This document shows positions 8,713 through 17,171 of a stretch of 64,000 nt of DNA, in pieces. A model generated the notes under the pieces. That model saw only the letters and a program-made list of their open reading frames with translations, searched no databases and was not told the DNA's origin. Location: assembly GCA_013289765.1 (NCBI GenBank), contig JABCZI010000004.1, positions 310,001-374,000 on the forward strand. Reading direction: 5' to 3'. The number at the start of each line of letters is the position of its first letter. Within the stretch, counting starts at the first letter, position 1. The position numbers and the translations under genes were made by a program. Source of the stretch: Acidobacteriota bacterium (GTDB lineage: Bacteria; Acidobacteriota; Terriglobia; Terriglobales; Acidobacteriaceae).

Positions 8713-9510
8713 ATGATCGAATTTTTCTCCATCCTCGCGGTCGGATTTTTTCTGGGGATGCGGCACGCCACGGATCCCGACCACGTCATCGCGGTGACAA
8801 CCATTGTCAGCAATCAGCGTAACAAAGCCCGCGCGGCGCTAATCGGCGCCTTCTGGGGAGTTGGCCATACTCTTACCATTTTTGTAGTCGGCACTGGAAT
8901 CATTCTTTTTAATCTTGTAATTCCAGTCCGCGTTGGGTTGAGCATGGAATTCTCCGTCGCCGTGATGCTGATTATTCTGGGCTTGGTGAATGTAACGGGC
9001 TTTGTGCGTTCGATGCCTCGCGGAGCAGTCCACACAACCAATGAAAACCACGTGGTTCACTCTCATTCTCACTCTCACGGCGACTACACTCACGACCATC
9101 CTCACACTCACCAACCCGAAGGCCATTCGCACCCGCCGCTTGCCTGGATGGACCGAATCATTGGACCCAGCAACCTGTATCAGTATCTTCGGCCGTTCGT
9201 GGTGGGTTTGGTTCACGGACTTGCCGGTTCAGCGGCCGTTGCGCTTCTCGTATTGACAACCATCCGAAACTACCACTGGGCTATCGCTTATCTATTGATC
9301 TTTGGCGTTGGCACCATCGCCGGCATGATGTTGATCACCATGAGTCTTGCCTCTGCATTCACGATGGTGAGCGCAGGGCGAGAGAAGTTTTCGCGCCGCT
9401 TGGCATTCGCTTCCGGTCTGTTGAGTCTTGGTTTTGGGCTTTTCGTGGCTTATCAGATTTGCTTTGTAAACGGGCTCTTCAGTACGCACGCCGAATGGAT
9501 TCCGCGCTAG
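8713..9510 (+). CDS. Nickel/cobalt transporter of the NicO/NiCoT superfamily
   Basis: 265 residues, mostly membrane helices. The first helix carries HATDPDH (residues 18-24), matching the H-x4-D-H metal signature of nickel/cobalt permeases. A second His follows in FWGVGHTL. A cytoplasmic or periplasmic loop at about residues 107-141 is extremely His-rich (HSHSHSHGDYTHDHPHTH), as in RcnA-like exporters and some uptake permeases. The sequence alone does not settle the direction of transport. It starts 17 bp after the tRNA gene. No nickel-responsive regulator, nickel enzyme or riboswitch is adjacent. Confidence 0.87.
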   Translation: MIEFFSILAVGFFLGMRHATDPDHVIAVTTIVSNQRNKARAALIGAFWGVGHTLTIFVVGTGIILFNLVIPVRVGLSMEFSVAVMLIILGLVNVTGFVRSMPRGAVHTTNENHVVHSHSHSHGDYTHDHPHTHQPEGHSHPPLAWMDRIIGPSNLYQYLRPFVVGLVHGLAGSAAVALLVLTTIRNYHWAIAYLLIFGVGTIAGMMLITMSLASAFTMVSAGREKFSRRLAFASGLLSLGFGLFVAYQICFVNGLFSTHAEWIPR

Positions 9511-9523
9511 TCCCGCCTCTTCC

Positions 9524-9555
9524 TAAGTCAATCTCAGCTTAAGTCAATCTCAGCT
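9524..9555. repeat. Perfect 16-bp tandem duplication between convergent genes
   Basis: TAAGTCAATCTCAGCT occurs twice head to tail (9524-9539 and 9540-9555) without mismatch, between the transporter stop (9510) and the end of the convergent TetR gene (9550), whose stop codon lies in the second copy. Confidence 0.9.
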
Positions 9556-10197
9556 TTTAGCCGCGGCTCGAAGTCGCTGGTACGGCTTTGCTCCGCCCAG
9601 CACAAGTTCGCAAAGACGGTCGATAAAGTCGGGCGTCATTTTGTCATGGCGGATGAGGAATCGCATGTAAATGGGGCCATAGAGAGAGTCCAGAAGCAAA
9701 TCAAGATCCATATCTTTGCGCAACTCCCCGCGGGCAATTCCGCGGCGAAGCGTGGCGTAGGCTTCTTGGCGCCGGGGCTTCAGGAAGCGCTCGCGGAATG
9801 CGGCGATGAGGTCCCTGTCGCTTTGGCCGGCGGCAAGCATGGCGGAAACGATTCGTCCCCGCCGGCTGCGGAAAATTTTTACCAGCTGCCGCATCTGCTG
9901 GCTCATATCGGAACAAACCGAACCCGTGTCCGGGAAGTGCAGGGCCCGGGTCGTGCTGCTGGCAAATGCGTCTGCGATTAGAGCAGCCTTGTTGGACCAC
10001 CAGCGGTATACGGTAGCTTTGCCCACGCCAGCGTGAGCCGCGACATCTTCAATCGTGAAATCGGCGAAACCGTGTTTCCCCAGAATCTTGAGTGTGCTGC
10101 GCAGAATCGCAAGACGCGCCCCCTCACTACGTGGGCGCCCCGGAGAACGGCCGTTCCTCCCACGGTTATCGGTGTGGACTGAAGGCTTCTGGCGCAT
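9550..10197 (-). CDS. TetR/AcrR-family transcriptional regulator
   Basis: 215 residues. The N-terminal DNA-binding domain is clear: LAILRSTLKILGKHGFADFT, then IEDVAAHAGVGKATVYRWW (helix-turn-helix, about residues 53-71) and SNKAALIADAF. The C-terminal half is a helical ligand-binding domain resembling the TetR_C_11-type dimerisation region (RRGIARGELRKDMD, LLLDSLYGPIYMRFL). It diverges from the RND efflux operon across 160 bp that contain an imperfect palindrome, so it most likely represses that pump and itself until an inducer binds. The inducer is unknown. Confidence 0.92.
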   Translation of the reverse strand: MRQKPSVHTDNRGRNGRSPGRPRSEGARLAILRSTLKILGKHGFADFTIEDVAAHAGVGKATVYRWWSNKAALIADAFASSTTRALHFPDTGSVCSDMSQQMRQLVKIFRSRRGRIVSAMLAAGQSDRDLIAAFRERFLKPRRQEAYATLRRGIARGELRKDMDLDLLLDSLYGPIYMRFLIRHDKMTPDFIDRLCELVLGGAKPYQRLRAAAKS

Positions 10198-10233
10198 GGT
10201 GCTACCCTACCATATAATGAGACGGGGGGGGAT

Positions 10234-10265
10234 TTAGAATCCAATACGATCAGTATCGAATCTAA
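10234..10265. promoter_or_regulatory. Candidate TetR operator (imperfect palindrome)
   Basis: Arms TTAGA (10234-10238) and TCTAA (10261-10265) enclose an inner palindrome ATAC-GATCA-GTAT (10244-10256). The centres nearly coincide, with a one-base offset. Position between tetR (start 10197, minus) and the RND permease (start 10358, plus) is right for an operator controlling both. Confidence 0.6.
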
Positions 10266-10305
10266 GTCTGCGTCCCTGGGTTTCCTGCCCGCACTCGTGC
10301 AGTGC

Positions 10306-10334
10306 AATCCTTTTAAGCTAAATCTTTTAAGCGA
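10306..10334. repeat. 15/14-bp near-tandem duplication upstream of the RND operon
   Basis: AATCCTTTTAAGCTA (10306-10320) is followed by AATCTTTTAAGCGA (10321-10334), differing by one deleted C and one substitution. It lies 23 bp upstream of the permease ATG, in the expected leader. Confidence 0.7.
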
Positions 10335-10357
10335 ACTCTGGAGTGACGGTCTAAACG

Positions 10358-13300
10358 ATGTGGATTGTCGCGTTAGCTCTCAGGCGTCCTTATACATTTG
10401 TGGTGATGGCGCTCGTCATCATTATTCTCTTCTTCGTTACGATTTTCCGCACTCCCATCGACATCTTCCCCAACATCGACATTCCTGTGGTTTCCGTGGT
10501 GTGGTTCTATGCCGGCATGTCGCCGCAGGATATGGCCGACCGTATCGTGGCCAACTCCGAGCGCGGCATCACCACCACGGTGAACGACATCGAGCACATG
10601 GAGTCTCAGTCAGTAAACGGCCTGGGAGTTATCAAGGTCTTTTTCCGTCCCGGCACGAATGTGCAGGGAGCCATTGCTCAGATCACTGCAATTGCGCAGA
10701 CCACCGTGCGCAGTCTCCCGCCCGGCACTACGCCGCCTCTGATCATCTCCTATAGCGCCTCCACTACTCCGATCATTCAACTCGGGCTAAGCAGCAAGAC
10801 TCTTCCGGAGCAGCAACTGTTCGATCTCGGCCAGAATTTTCTGCGTAACTACCTGGCGACAGTGCCGGGAGCCGCTACGCCCTATCCCTACGGCGGGAAA
10901 GTTCGCCAGATCCAGGTGGATCTTGATCTGCCGAAGCTTCAAGCTTACGGGCTCGCTCCGACCGATATTGTGAATGCGGTCAACGCACAGAATCTCATTC
11001 TCCCCACCGGCACGGTCAAGTTTGGCGCGCTGGAATACAACGTGGAGATGAATGGAACGCCGCAGACTATCGCGGAATTGAATGACCTGCCAGTCAAAAC
11101 CAGCAACAGTTCCACTCTTTACATGCGCGATGTCGCGCACATACGCGATGGCTTTGCCCCGCAGACGAATATTGTGCGCCAGGATGGTAACCGCGGCGCG
11201 CTGATGTCGATCTATAAGAACGGCAATGCTTCCACGTTGCAGATCGTGGCAGGCATAAAAAATATTGTTGCGCAGGCGGCGCAGGCCCTCCCTCCGGAAC
11301 TGAAGGTCACGGCGCTCTTTGATCAGTCGCTGTTCGTGCGGGCATCGATCAACGGCGTGGTGCGCGAAGGATTGATCGCAGCGGCCCTTACGGCCATCAT
11401 GATTCTCATCTTCCTGGGCGATTGGCGCCCCACCATCGTCATCCTGATTTCGATCCCGCTCTCCATTTTTGTTTCGATCATTGTGCTAGGCGCCATCGGC
11501 GAAACCATCAACATCATGACTCTGGGCGGCCTGGCGCTCGCGGTCGGCATCCTGGTCGATGACGCCACTGTCGAAATTGAAAACATCGAGCGCAACCTTG
11601 CCCTCGGCAAAGAGATGAAGCAGGCCATTCTCGATGGCGCGCAGCAGATCGCCGTGCCGGCGCTGGTTTCGACTCTGAGTATCTGTATTGTATTTGTGCC
11701 GATGTTCTTTCTCAGCGGCGTAGCAAAGTTCCTGTTCGTGCCGCTCGCAGAGGCGGTAAGCTTCGCCATGCTGGCCAGCTATTTGCTCTCGCGAACTCTT
11801 ATCCCTACGCTGGTCATGTTCATCATGCGAGGGCACGAGCACAAGTCCGAAACGCCCAAGTCTTTCCTGGGACGATTCCAGCGCGGCTTCGAGCGTAAGT
11901 TTGAAGACTTCCGCCGCGGCTACGAACGGTTACTGGAAACCACCCTCGAGCATCGCGGCATCTTCGTGCTTTGCTTCCTCATCTTCTGCCTGCTCTCGCT
12001 CGGTTTATTCATGTTCCTGGGACAAGATTTCTTCCCGCAAGTGGATGCGGGACTGCTGCGCTTGCATGTGCGCGCGCGTCCCGGCCTGCGCGTGGAAGAG
12101 ACGGCGCGGCTCGTCGACCAAATCGAAGGGACGCTGCACCAGGAAATTCCCAATGGAGAATTGCAGACGATTCTCGATAACATCGGCCTGCCTAACTCCG
12201 GCATCAACCAATCGTATAGTTCCAACGGAACTATCGGCACCAGCGATGCCGAAATTCTGATTGCCCTTGATCCCGAGCATCACCATCCCACTGCCGACCA
12301 CATCCGTCATCTGCGCGATGTATTGCCGCGCCTTTTCCCCGGCGTGGAGTTTTTTTTCCAGCCCGCCGACATTGTTACGCAGATTCTGAACTTCGGGCTG
12401 CCGGCCCCAATCGATGTACAAATCGTGGGCGCGGACATGGCCAACAGCTATCAGATTGCGCAACAGATTGCCAACAAGATACGCCACATCCCCGGTGCAG
12501 CCGATGTGCACGTGCAGCAATTACTTTCCTCGCCTACCCTGCATCTCGATATCGACCGCACTCGCGTTACGCAGGTTGGGCTCACGGCGCGCGATGTGGC
12601 GCAAAGTGTATTGGTTTCGCTTAGCGGCAGCTTTCAGACTTCGCCAAACTTTTGGCTGAATCCCCGCAACGGTGTCACCTACCAGATGGCGGTGCAGGCG
12701 CCGCAATACCGGATGACTGATCTGCGGGACCTGATGGCTGTACCGGTCAATTCGCAGCAGGGCGCCCAGTTGCTGGGAAACCTGGTGCAATCTTATCCCG
12801 TTGCGCGCCCAGCTACGGTTAATCATTACAACGTTCAATCAGTCATCGATGTGTACGCCAGCACGCAGGATCGCGATCTTGGCGCGGTTGCTGCCGAGAC
12901 TTATAAAGTTCTAAAAACTTTCGATGGCAAGTTGCCGAGAGGCACTCAAATTGTCGTACGCGGTCAGGTGGTCACCATGCGTTCCTCGTTCATCGGCTTA
13001 GGCCTGGGACTGGTTGGCGCCATTCTGCTGGTTTATCTGCTGATCGTAATCAACTTCCAATCGTGGCTGGATCCTTTCATCATTATCGCCGCGCTACCGG
13101 GCGCGCTGGCCGGGATTTGCTGGTTCCTGCTGCTCACCCGCACCACGCTGAGCGTGCCGTCGCTAACCGGAGCCGTCATGTGCATGGGCGTCGCCACCGC
13201 CAATTCAATTCTGATGGTCAGCTTCGCCCGAGAACAGATGGACGAAGGGATCCCCGCTGTGCAAGCCGCCGTCGCCGCAGGATACACGCGCGTGCGTCCC

Positions 13301-13510
13301 GTGCTGATGACCGCATTGGCCATGATCATCGGTATGGTGCCGATGGCGCTGGGATTTGGCGAAGGCGGCGAACAGAATGCGCCCTTGGGGCGCGCCGTTA
13401 TTGGCGGCCTTTTGTTCGCTACGGTCGCAACCTTATTTTTCGTGCCCAGTGTATACGCCATGTTTCACAGCCGTCGCGAGGCCAGGCGGGCGCAACAGCA
13501 ACAAGCGTAA
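10358..13510 (+). CDS. RND efflux pump inner-membrane permease (AcrB/MdtB-like)
   Basis: 1050 residues, full length for HAE1-type RND pumps. It begins MWIVALALRRPYTFVVMALV with the first membrane helix, and the porter domain follows (RTPIDIFPNIDIPVVSVVWFY). In the fourth helix, GILVDDATVEIENIERNL contains the paired aspartates of the proton relay. A second half repeats the plan (FFPQVDAGLLRLHVRARPG), ending in VRPVLMTALAMIIGMVPMAL. The pump exports hydrophobic or amphiphilic compounds using proton motive force. Adaptor and outer-membrane genes follow at 28 bp and at a 4-base overlap. The order permease-adaptor-channel differs from the common adaptor-first order but occurs in acidobacteria-like operons. 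Confidence 0.95.
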   Translation: MWIVALALRRPYTFVVMALVIIILFFVTIFRTPIDIFPNIDIPVVSVVWFYAGMSPQDMADRIVANSERGITTTVNDIEHMESQSVNGLGVIKVFFRPGTNVQGAIAQITAIAQTTVRSLPPGTTPPLIISYSASTTPIIQLGLSSKTLPEQQLFDLGQNFLRNYLATVPGAATPYPYGGKVRQIQVDLDLPKLQAYGLAPTDIVNAVNAQNLILPTGTVKFGALEYNVEMNGTPQTIAELNDLPVKTSNSSTLYMRDVAHIRDGFAPQTNIVRQDGNRGALMSIYKNGNASTLQIVAGIKNIVAQAAQALPPELKVTALFDQSLFVRASINGVVREGLIAAALTAIMILIFLGDWRPTIVILISIPLSIFVSIIVLGAIGETINIMTLGGLALAVGILVDDATVEIENIERNLALGKEMKQAILDGAQQIAVPALVSTLSICIVFVPMFFLSGVAKFLFVPLAEAVSFAMLASYLLSRTLIPTLVMFIMRGHEHKSETPKSFLGRFQRGFERKFEDFRRGYERLLETTLEHRGIFVLCFLIFCLLSLGLFMFLGQDFFPQVDAGLLRLHVRARPGLRVEETARLVDQIEGTLHQEIPNGELQTILDNIGLPNSGINQSYSSNGTIGTSDAEILIALDPEHHHPTADHIRHLRDVLPRLFPGVEFFFQPADIVTQILNFGLPAPIDVQIVGADMANSYQIAQQIANKIRHIPGAADVHVQQLLSSPTLHLDIDRTRVTQVGLTARDVAQSVLVSLSGSFQTSPNFWLNPRNGVTYQMAVQAPQYRMTDLRDLMAVPVNSQQGAQLLGNLVQSYPVARPATVNHYNVQSVIDVYASTQDRDLGAVAAETYKVLKTFDGKLPRGTQIVVRGQVVTMRSSFIGLGLGLVGAILLVYLLIVINFQSWLDPFIIIAALPGALAGICWFLLLTRTTLSVPSLTGAVMCMGVATANSILMVSFAREQMDEGIPAVQAAVAAGYTRVRPVLMTALAMIIGMVPMALGFGEGGEQNAPLGRAVIGGLLFATVATLFFVPSVYAMFHSRREARRAQQQQA

Positions 13511-13538
13511 ACAGTCTTAGGAAAATCGGAGTTTAAGA

Positions 13539-14951
13539 ATGAGTGCAGAAAACGATTTCAGGCGGACACCGCCAGACGACCAGCGATCTCAGCCGAATCG
13601 CGACGTTCAGCCGACACCACCCGAAGGCGAACATGCCGTCAGTGCGCAGGTTCAGCGCGATGAAGAGATCGAGCAGATTCAGCGGCAGTCCCGGCACCAG
13701 CGAGTAGCAATTCAAAAGCCGCCCGAAGTTCCGCCCGCTCCGCCCCGTAAGGCCTTGATTTTTGTGGGGCTGTTCCTGCTGCTGCTGCTGATTGCCGGCG
13801 CTATCACCCTCTGGGGTCGCGTAAGCCATGGCCAGGCGCTGGCAAAAGAGACCGAGCGCGAGACCGTGCCCACTGTCGCTGTGGTTTACCCACAATCAGA
13901 AAAGCCGGACGAAGAGCTGGTTTTGCCCGGTTCTCTCCAGGCCTATGAGGAGTCGCCGATTTATGCGCGCACCAGCGGCTATCTGGTGCGCTGGTACAAG
14001 GATATTGGCAGCAAAGTCACGAAGGGAGAGTTGCTGGCAAAGATCGATGCTCCCGAGGTTGATCAGGAATTGAACCAGATGCGAGCCACCCGCCAGCAGA
14101 CTCTCGCGCAAGCGGAACTCGCTAAGATCAGCGCCGACCGCTGGGAAAATCTACGCAAGAGCGACTCGGTCTCCGCTCAGGAAGCAGACCAGCAAGTCAG
14201 CGGATACAAGCAGGCCCAGGCTAATCTGGCCGCATCGGAAGCGAATGTCCGCCGTCTTGAGCAGCTTGAAGGATTCAAAGACGTATACGCGCCCTTCACC
14301 GGAGTGTTGACCCGCCGCAATGTCGATCCCGGCGCGCTTATCAATGCCGGGGCCGGCGTCGCAGGCCGCGAATTGTTCGATATTGCACGCGTCGATCCCT
14401 TGCGCGTCTTTACCAGCGTTCCGCAAGCCTATGCTCCCAGCATAAGGGTAGGAGAACAAACTGTGGTTACGCTGCAGGAATTCCCCGGGCAAAGGTTTAT
14501 CGGTAAAGTGGCACGTACCGCCGAAGCGATTGACCCAGCAACGCGAACATTACTGACCGAGGTCGACGTGCCCAATAAGGACGGGCGTCTGCTGCCCGGT
14601 TCGTTCGGATCGGTGCATTTCTCCGTCGGCATGAACGTAAACAAAGTCACTATTCAAGTGAACGCGATGCTTTTCCGCTCGGAGGGTCCGCAGGTTGCGG
14701 TGGTCGGTCCGGACAATCGGATCCAATTGCGGCACATTAATATAGGACGCGATTACGGCACGACGCTGGAAATTCTCGGTGGCGTCTCGCCTACAGACCG
14801 CCTGGTCATCAATCCTCCGGATTCTCTCGAAGACGGCCAGCAGGTGAATGTGGCCCAGCCCGCGGAGAACCAGCAGAAGCCAGGCCAGCCCGCGCCGCAG
14901 GGACAACCTCAAGCCCAAAAAAATGAACCCCAGAAAGGTAGCGGAAGGTGA
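13539..14951 (+). CDS. RND efflux periplasmic adaptor (membrane fusion protein)
   Basis: 470 residues. A long hydrophilic N-terminus (about residues 1-68, rich in Pro, Gln and Arg) precedes one membrane helix (KALIFVGLFLLLLLIAGAITLW). The adaptor fold follows: lipoyl half-motif (YARTSGYLVRWYKDIGSKVTKGELLAKIDAPEV), an alpha-helical hairpin (about 165-240), the second lipoyl half (VYAPFTGVLTRRNVDPGALI), and a beta-barrel (PLRVFTSVPQ). The last 30 residues are Gln/Pro-rich and look disordered. It links the permease to the outer-membrane channel encoded next, whose GTG start overlaps this stop. The cytoplasmic N-terminal tail is longer than usual for the family. Confidence 0.93.
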   Translation: MSAENDFRRTPPDDQRSQPNRDVQPTPPEGEHAVSAQVQRDEEIEQIQRQSRHQRVAIQKPPEVPPAPPRKALIFVGLFLLLLLIAGAITLWGRVSHGQALAKETERETVPTVAVVYPQSEKPDEELVLPGSLQAYEESPIYARTSGYLVRWYKDIGSKVTKGELLAKIDAPEVDQELNQMRATRQQTLAQAELAKISADRWENLRKSDSVSAQEADQQVSGYKQAQANLAASEANVRRLEQLEGFKDVYAPFTGVLTRRNVDPGALINAGAGVAGRELFDIARVDPLRVFTSVPQAYAPSIRVGEQTVVTLQEFPGQRFIGKVARTAEAIDPATRTLLTEVDVPNKDGRLLPGSFGSVHFSVGMNVNKVTIQVNAMLFRSEGPQVAVVGPDNRIQLRHINIGRDYGTTLEILGGVSPTDRLVINPPDSLEDGQQVNVAQPAENQQKPGQPAPQGQPQAQKNEPQKGSGR

Positions 14952-16432
14952 AGCGAGCCGTACTTTCATTTCCACTTTCGACGACCATTGCGCTTCTGGT
15001 TCTTGCCGCTGGATGCACTGTCGGCCCCCGTTACAGCCGGCCTGCCGCTCCGGCACCGGCGCCCGATGCCTGGAAGACGCAGCCGCCGTGGCAAGAGGCG
15101 GCTCCCAAGGATTCGATCCCCAAGGGAACGTGGTGGCAGATTTTCCACGATCCCGCTCTTGACGCTTACGAACAGCAACTGCTCCAAGCCAACCAGTCTC
15201 TGTTCGCGGCACGCGACCGTTTAAGCCAAGCCCGTTCGTTAGCACGCGTTGCCACCGCGGATTTATTTCCGCAAGTTTCCACCGATCCGAGCGCCGCGCG
15301 CGAGCGCTACTCTGGCAATCGCCCATTAATTGTCTCGCAGCCGGCATCGGCGGTCACCGAAAACCTTTTCACGATTCCTTTCTCGCTCAACTATGAGGCC
15401 GATCTTTTCGGACGCGTTCGGCATAACGTGGAAGCGGCCAACGCTTCGCTACAGTCAACAGCCGCCGATCTTCAAAACGTTCAACTCGTCCTCACAGCTG
15501 AACTCGCCGCCGACTACTTCACGGTGCGCGAATTAGACGCCGAATATCAAGTGGTGCAGGAATCCGTTGGATACGAGCGCAAGGGGCTGGATCTGGTGAA
15601 CAACCGCCACGAGGGCGGGGTTGCCAACGGACTGGAAGTTGCCCAGCAGGCCACTGTGCTCGACTCCACGATCTCGCAACTGTCGTTGGTGCAGCAGACA
15701 CGCGCGCAGTATGAGCATGCCATCGCGGTGTTGGTTGGCCAACCGGCTTCCGCATTCAGCGTGCCGGTCGCGCCCTTGCGCGATGCGCCTCCGCCAGTCC
15801 CGCTGGGAGTGCCCTCCGATGTGCTGGAACGGCGTCCTGACATCGCCACCGCGGAGCGAACCATGGCTTATCAAAATGCGCAGGTCGGCATCGCCCGCAG
15901 CGCCTTTTATCCGCACGTCACGCTCAGCGGTTCCGGGGGATTGTTGAGCCAGGACCTCGGATCACTCTTCAACGCGCCCAGTCTGATTTGGTCTGTTGGC
16001 GCGGATGCGTTCGAACCCATCTTTCAGGGCGGAAGGAACCGGGCAAATCTGTCGGCTGCGCGTGCCGCCTACGATCAGTCCGTGGCAAATTACCGCCAGT
16101 CGGTTCTCACCGCCTTCCAACAGGTTGAAGATGGCATCAGCAACCTGAGTACGCTTTCACAAGCCCTTACAACACAGTCGGCCGCCGTCGGAGATGCGCG
16201 CCGTGCCTTGACCATCGCCAACAATCGCTATGTCGGCGGCGTCACCACATATCTCGACGTCATCACCGCGCAAACGACTCTCTTAAACAGCCAGCGCCTG
16301 GCCACGCAGTTGCTCGGCCAGCAAATGGTCAGCGCGGTCTATCTGGTCAAAGCTCTTGGCGGCGGCTGGGACGCAGGCGAGATCAATCACGAACAAGTTC
16401 ATCCGCAGGCAGGCCAGATCTTGCAGCAGTAA
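14948..16432 (+). CDS. Outer-membrane efflux lipoprotein, NodT/OprM family
   Basis: 494 residues. GTG start overlaps the adaptor stop (GTGA). The N-terminus MKRAVLSFPLSTTIALLVLAAGC ends in a lipobox (LAAGC), so the mature protein is lipid-anchored. The next residues TVGPRYSRPAAP are typical of NodT-type channels. Two TolC-like repeats follow: FSLNYEADLFGRVRHNVEAA in the first half and WSVGADAFEPIFQGGRNRANL in the second, with long helical segments. It forms the trimeric exit duct of the tripartite pump. Confidence 0.94.
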   Translation: MKRAVLSFPLSTTIALLVLAAGCTVGPRYSRPAAPAPAPDAWKTQPPWQEAAPKDSIPKGTWWQIFHDPALDAYEQQLLQANQSLFAARDRLSQARSLARVATADLFPQVSTDPSAARERYSGNRPLIVSQPASAVTENLFTIPFSLNYEADLFGRVRHNVEAANASLQSTAADLQNVQLVLTAELAADYFTVRELDAEYQVVQESVGYERKGLDLVNNRHEGGVANGLEVAQQATVLDSTISQLSLVQQTRAQYEHAIAVLVGQPASAFSVPVAPLRDAPPPVPLGVPSDVLERRPDIATAERTMAYQNAQVGIARSAFYPHVTLSGSGGLLSQDLGSLFNAPSLIWSVGADAFEPIFQGGRNRANLSAARAAYDQSVANYRQSVLTAFQQVEDGISNLSTLSQALTTQSAAVGDARRALTIANNRYVGGVTTYLDVITAQTTLLNSQRLATQLLGQQMVSAVYLVKALGGGWDAGEINHEQVHPQAGQILQQ

Positions 16433-16492
16433 CGATTCGCAGATGCTCATGTTGATTGGATAAGAGCGAATGCCGCTCCCAACCGCTTTCCT

Positions 16493-16521
16493 TTGACAAT
16501 GGCAGCAATTCGGCTTAATAT
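16493..16521 (+). promoter_or_regulatory. Sigma70-type promoter for the 69-aa gene
   Basis: TTGACA (16493-16498), a 17-bp spacer and TAATAT (16516-16521) give a near-consensus promoter. Transcription would start near 16528, leaving a leader of about 170 nt before the ATG at 16702. It is among the best promoter matches seen by eye in the window. Confidence 0.7.
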
Positions 16522-16701
16522 GGTTATTGAATTAGTACTCCTTCGCATTCTTTCTTATTACTCTTTCTGAACTAAGTCAGCCTCTCTGATTTTCACCGAA
16601 CACGCCTGTGAAAGAGTGACCGTCTCGCCGGGTAGTTAATACGGTTAAAAGCGTTTTTGCTCTTAACTGTCTCTTGTCCTGAGTCTGGAAAGGAAAAAAC
16701 C

Positions 16702-16911
16702 ATGACCAACACGAAGTTTCTTGTGAGAGTAAACCGCAGTGGCACTCGCGCTCCTGAATACGTGCAGCGCATTGACCGGACTCCCATTCAGACAACCACC
16801 AATCGCAAGCTGGCGCTGGCGATGGGCAGATTCACGGCGGAAGATGCGGTCAAATCCATCCAGAATTCCCGATGCACTCCTGAGTTGATCTCCGTCCAGG
16901 TTAGCGCGTAG
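16702..16911 (+). CDS. Small conserved-looking hypothetical protein (69 aa)
   Basis: The ATG at 16702 follows a ribosome-binding site (GGAAAGG, 16688-16694) and encodes 69 residues beginning MTNTKFLVRVNRSGTRAPEY and ending in QVSA. The frame is open for 15 codons upstream, but this ATG has the better spacing. The protein is basic, with no membrane segment or signal. A clear promoter lies upstream and a terminator immediately downstream, so it is expressed as a single-gene unit and likely real. No family is recognised. The repeated basic residues could suit nucleic-acid or protein binding, but that is only a guess. Confidence 0.7.
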   Translation: MTNTKFLVRVNRSGTRAPEYVQRIDRTPIQTTTNRKLALAMGRFTAEDAVKSIQNSRCTPELISVQVSA

Positions 16912-16918
16912 TAGAAGG

Positions 16919-16942
16919 GGCCGTGAGTCTCCGGCCGTTTTA
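16919..16942 (+). terminator. Rho-independent terminator of the 69-aa gene
   Basis: GGCCG (16919-16923) and CGGCC (16932-16936) form a stem with an 8-nt loop, followed by GTTTTATT. It starts 8 bp after the stop codon. Confidence 0.65.
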
Positions 16943-17171
16943 TTCGCGCATGAGTCTGCTAACCGTGAACGGCATCGAACGCCATCAAGCGAACGATCCA
17001 AAGTCTGCAATCGCACCTCTGAATCGGTTACTCTACTCTCACTCCTCGCGCCCTTAAGGAATCTTAAGCGCCTGAGTGAACCCCATCGGTCAATTCCTCG
17101 ATCACCCAACCTCAAGCGATAATCGGCAGAGGACTCTGCGCCCGGAAAAGCACCTCTCCCGATGAACGCTG

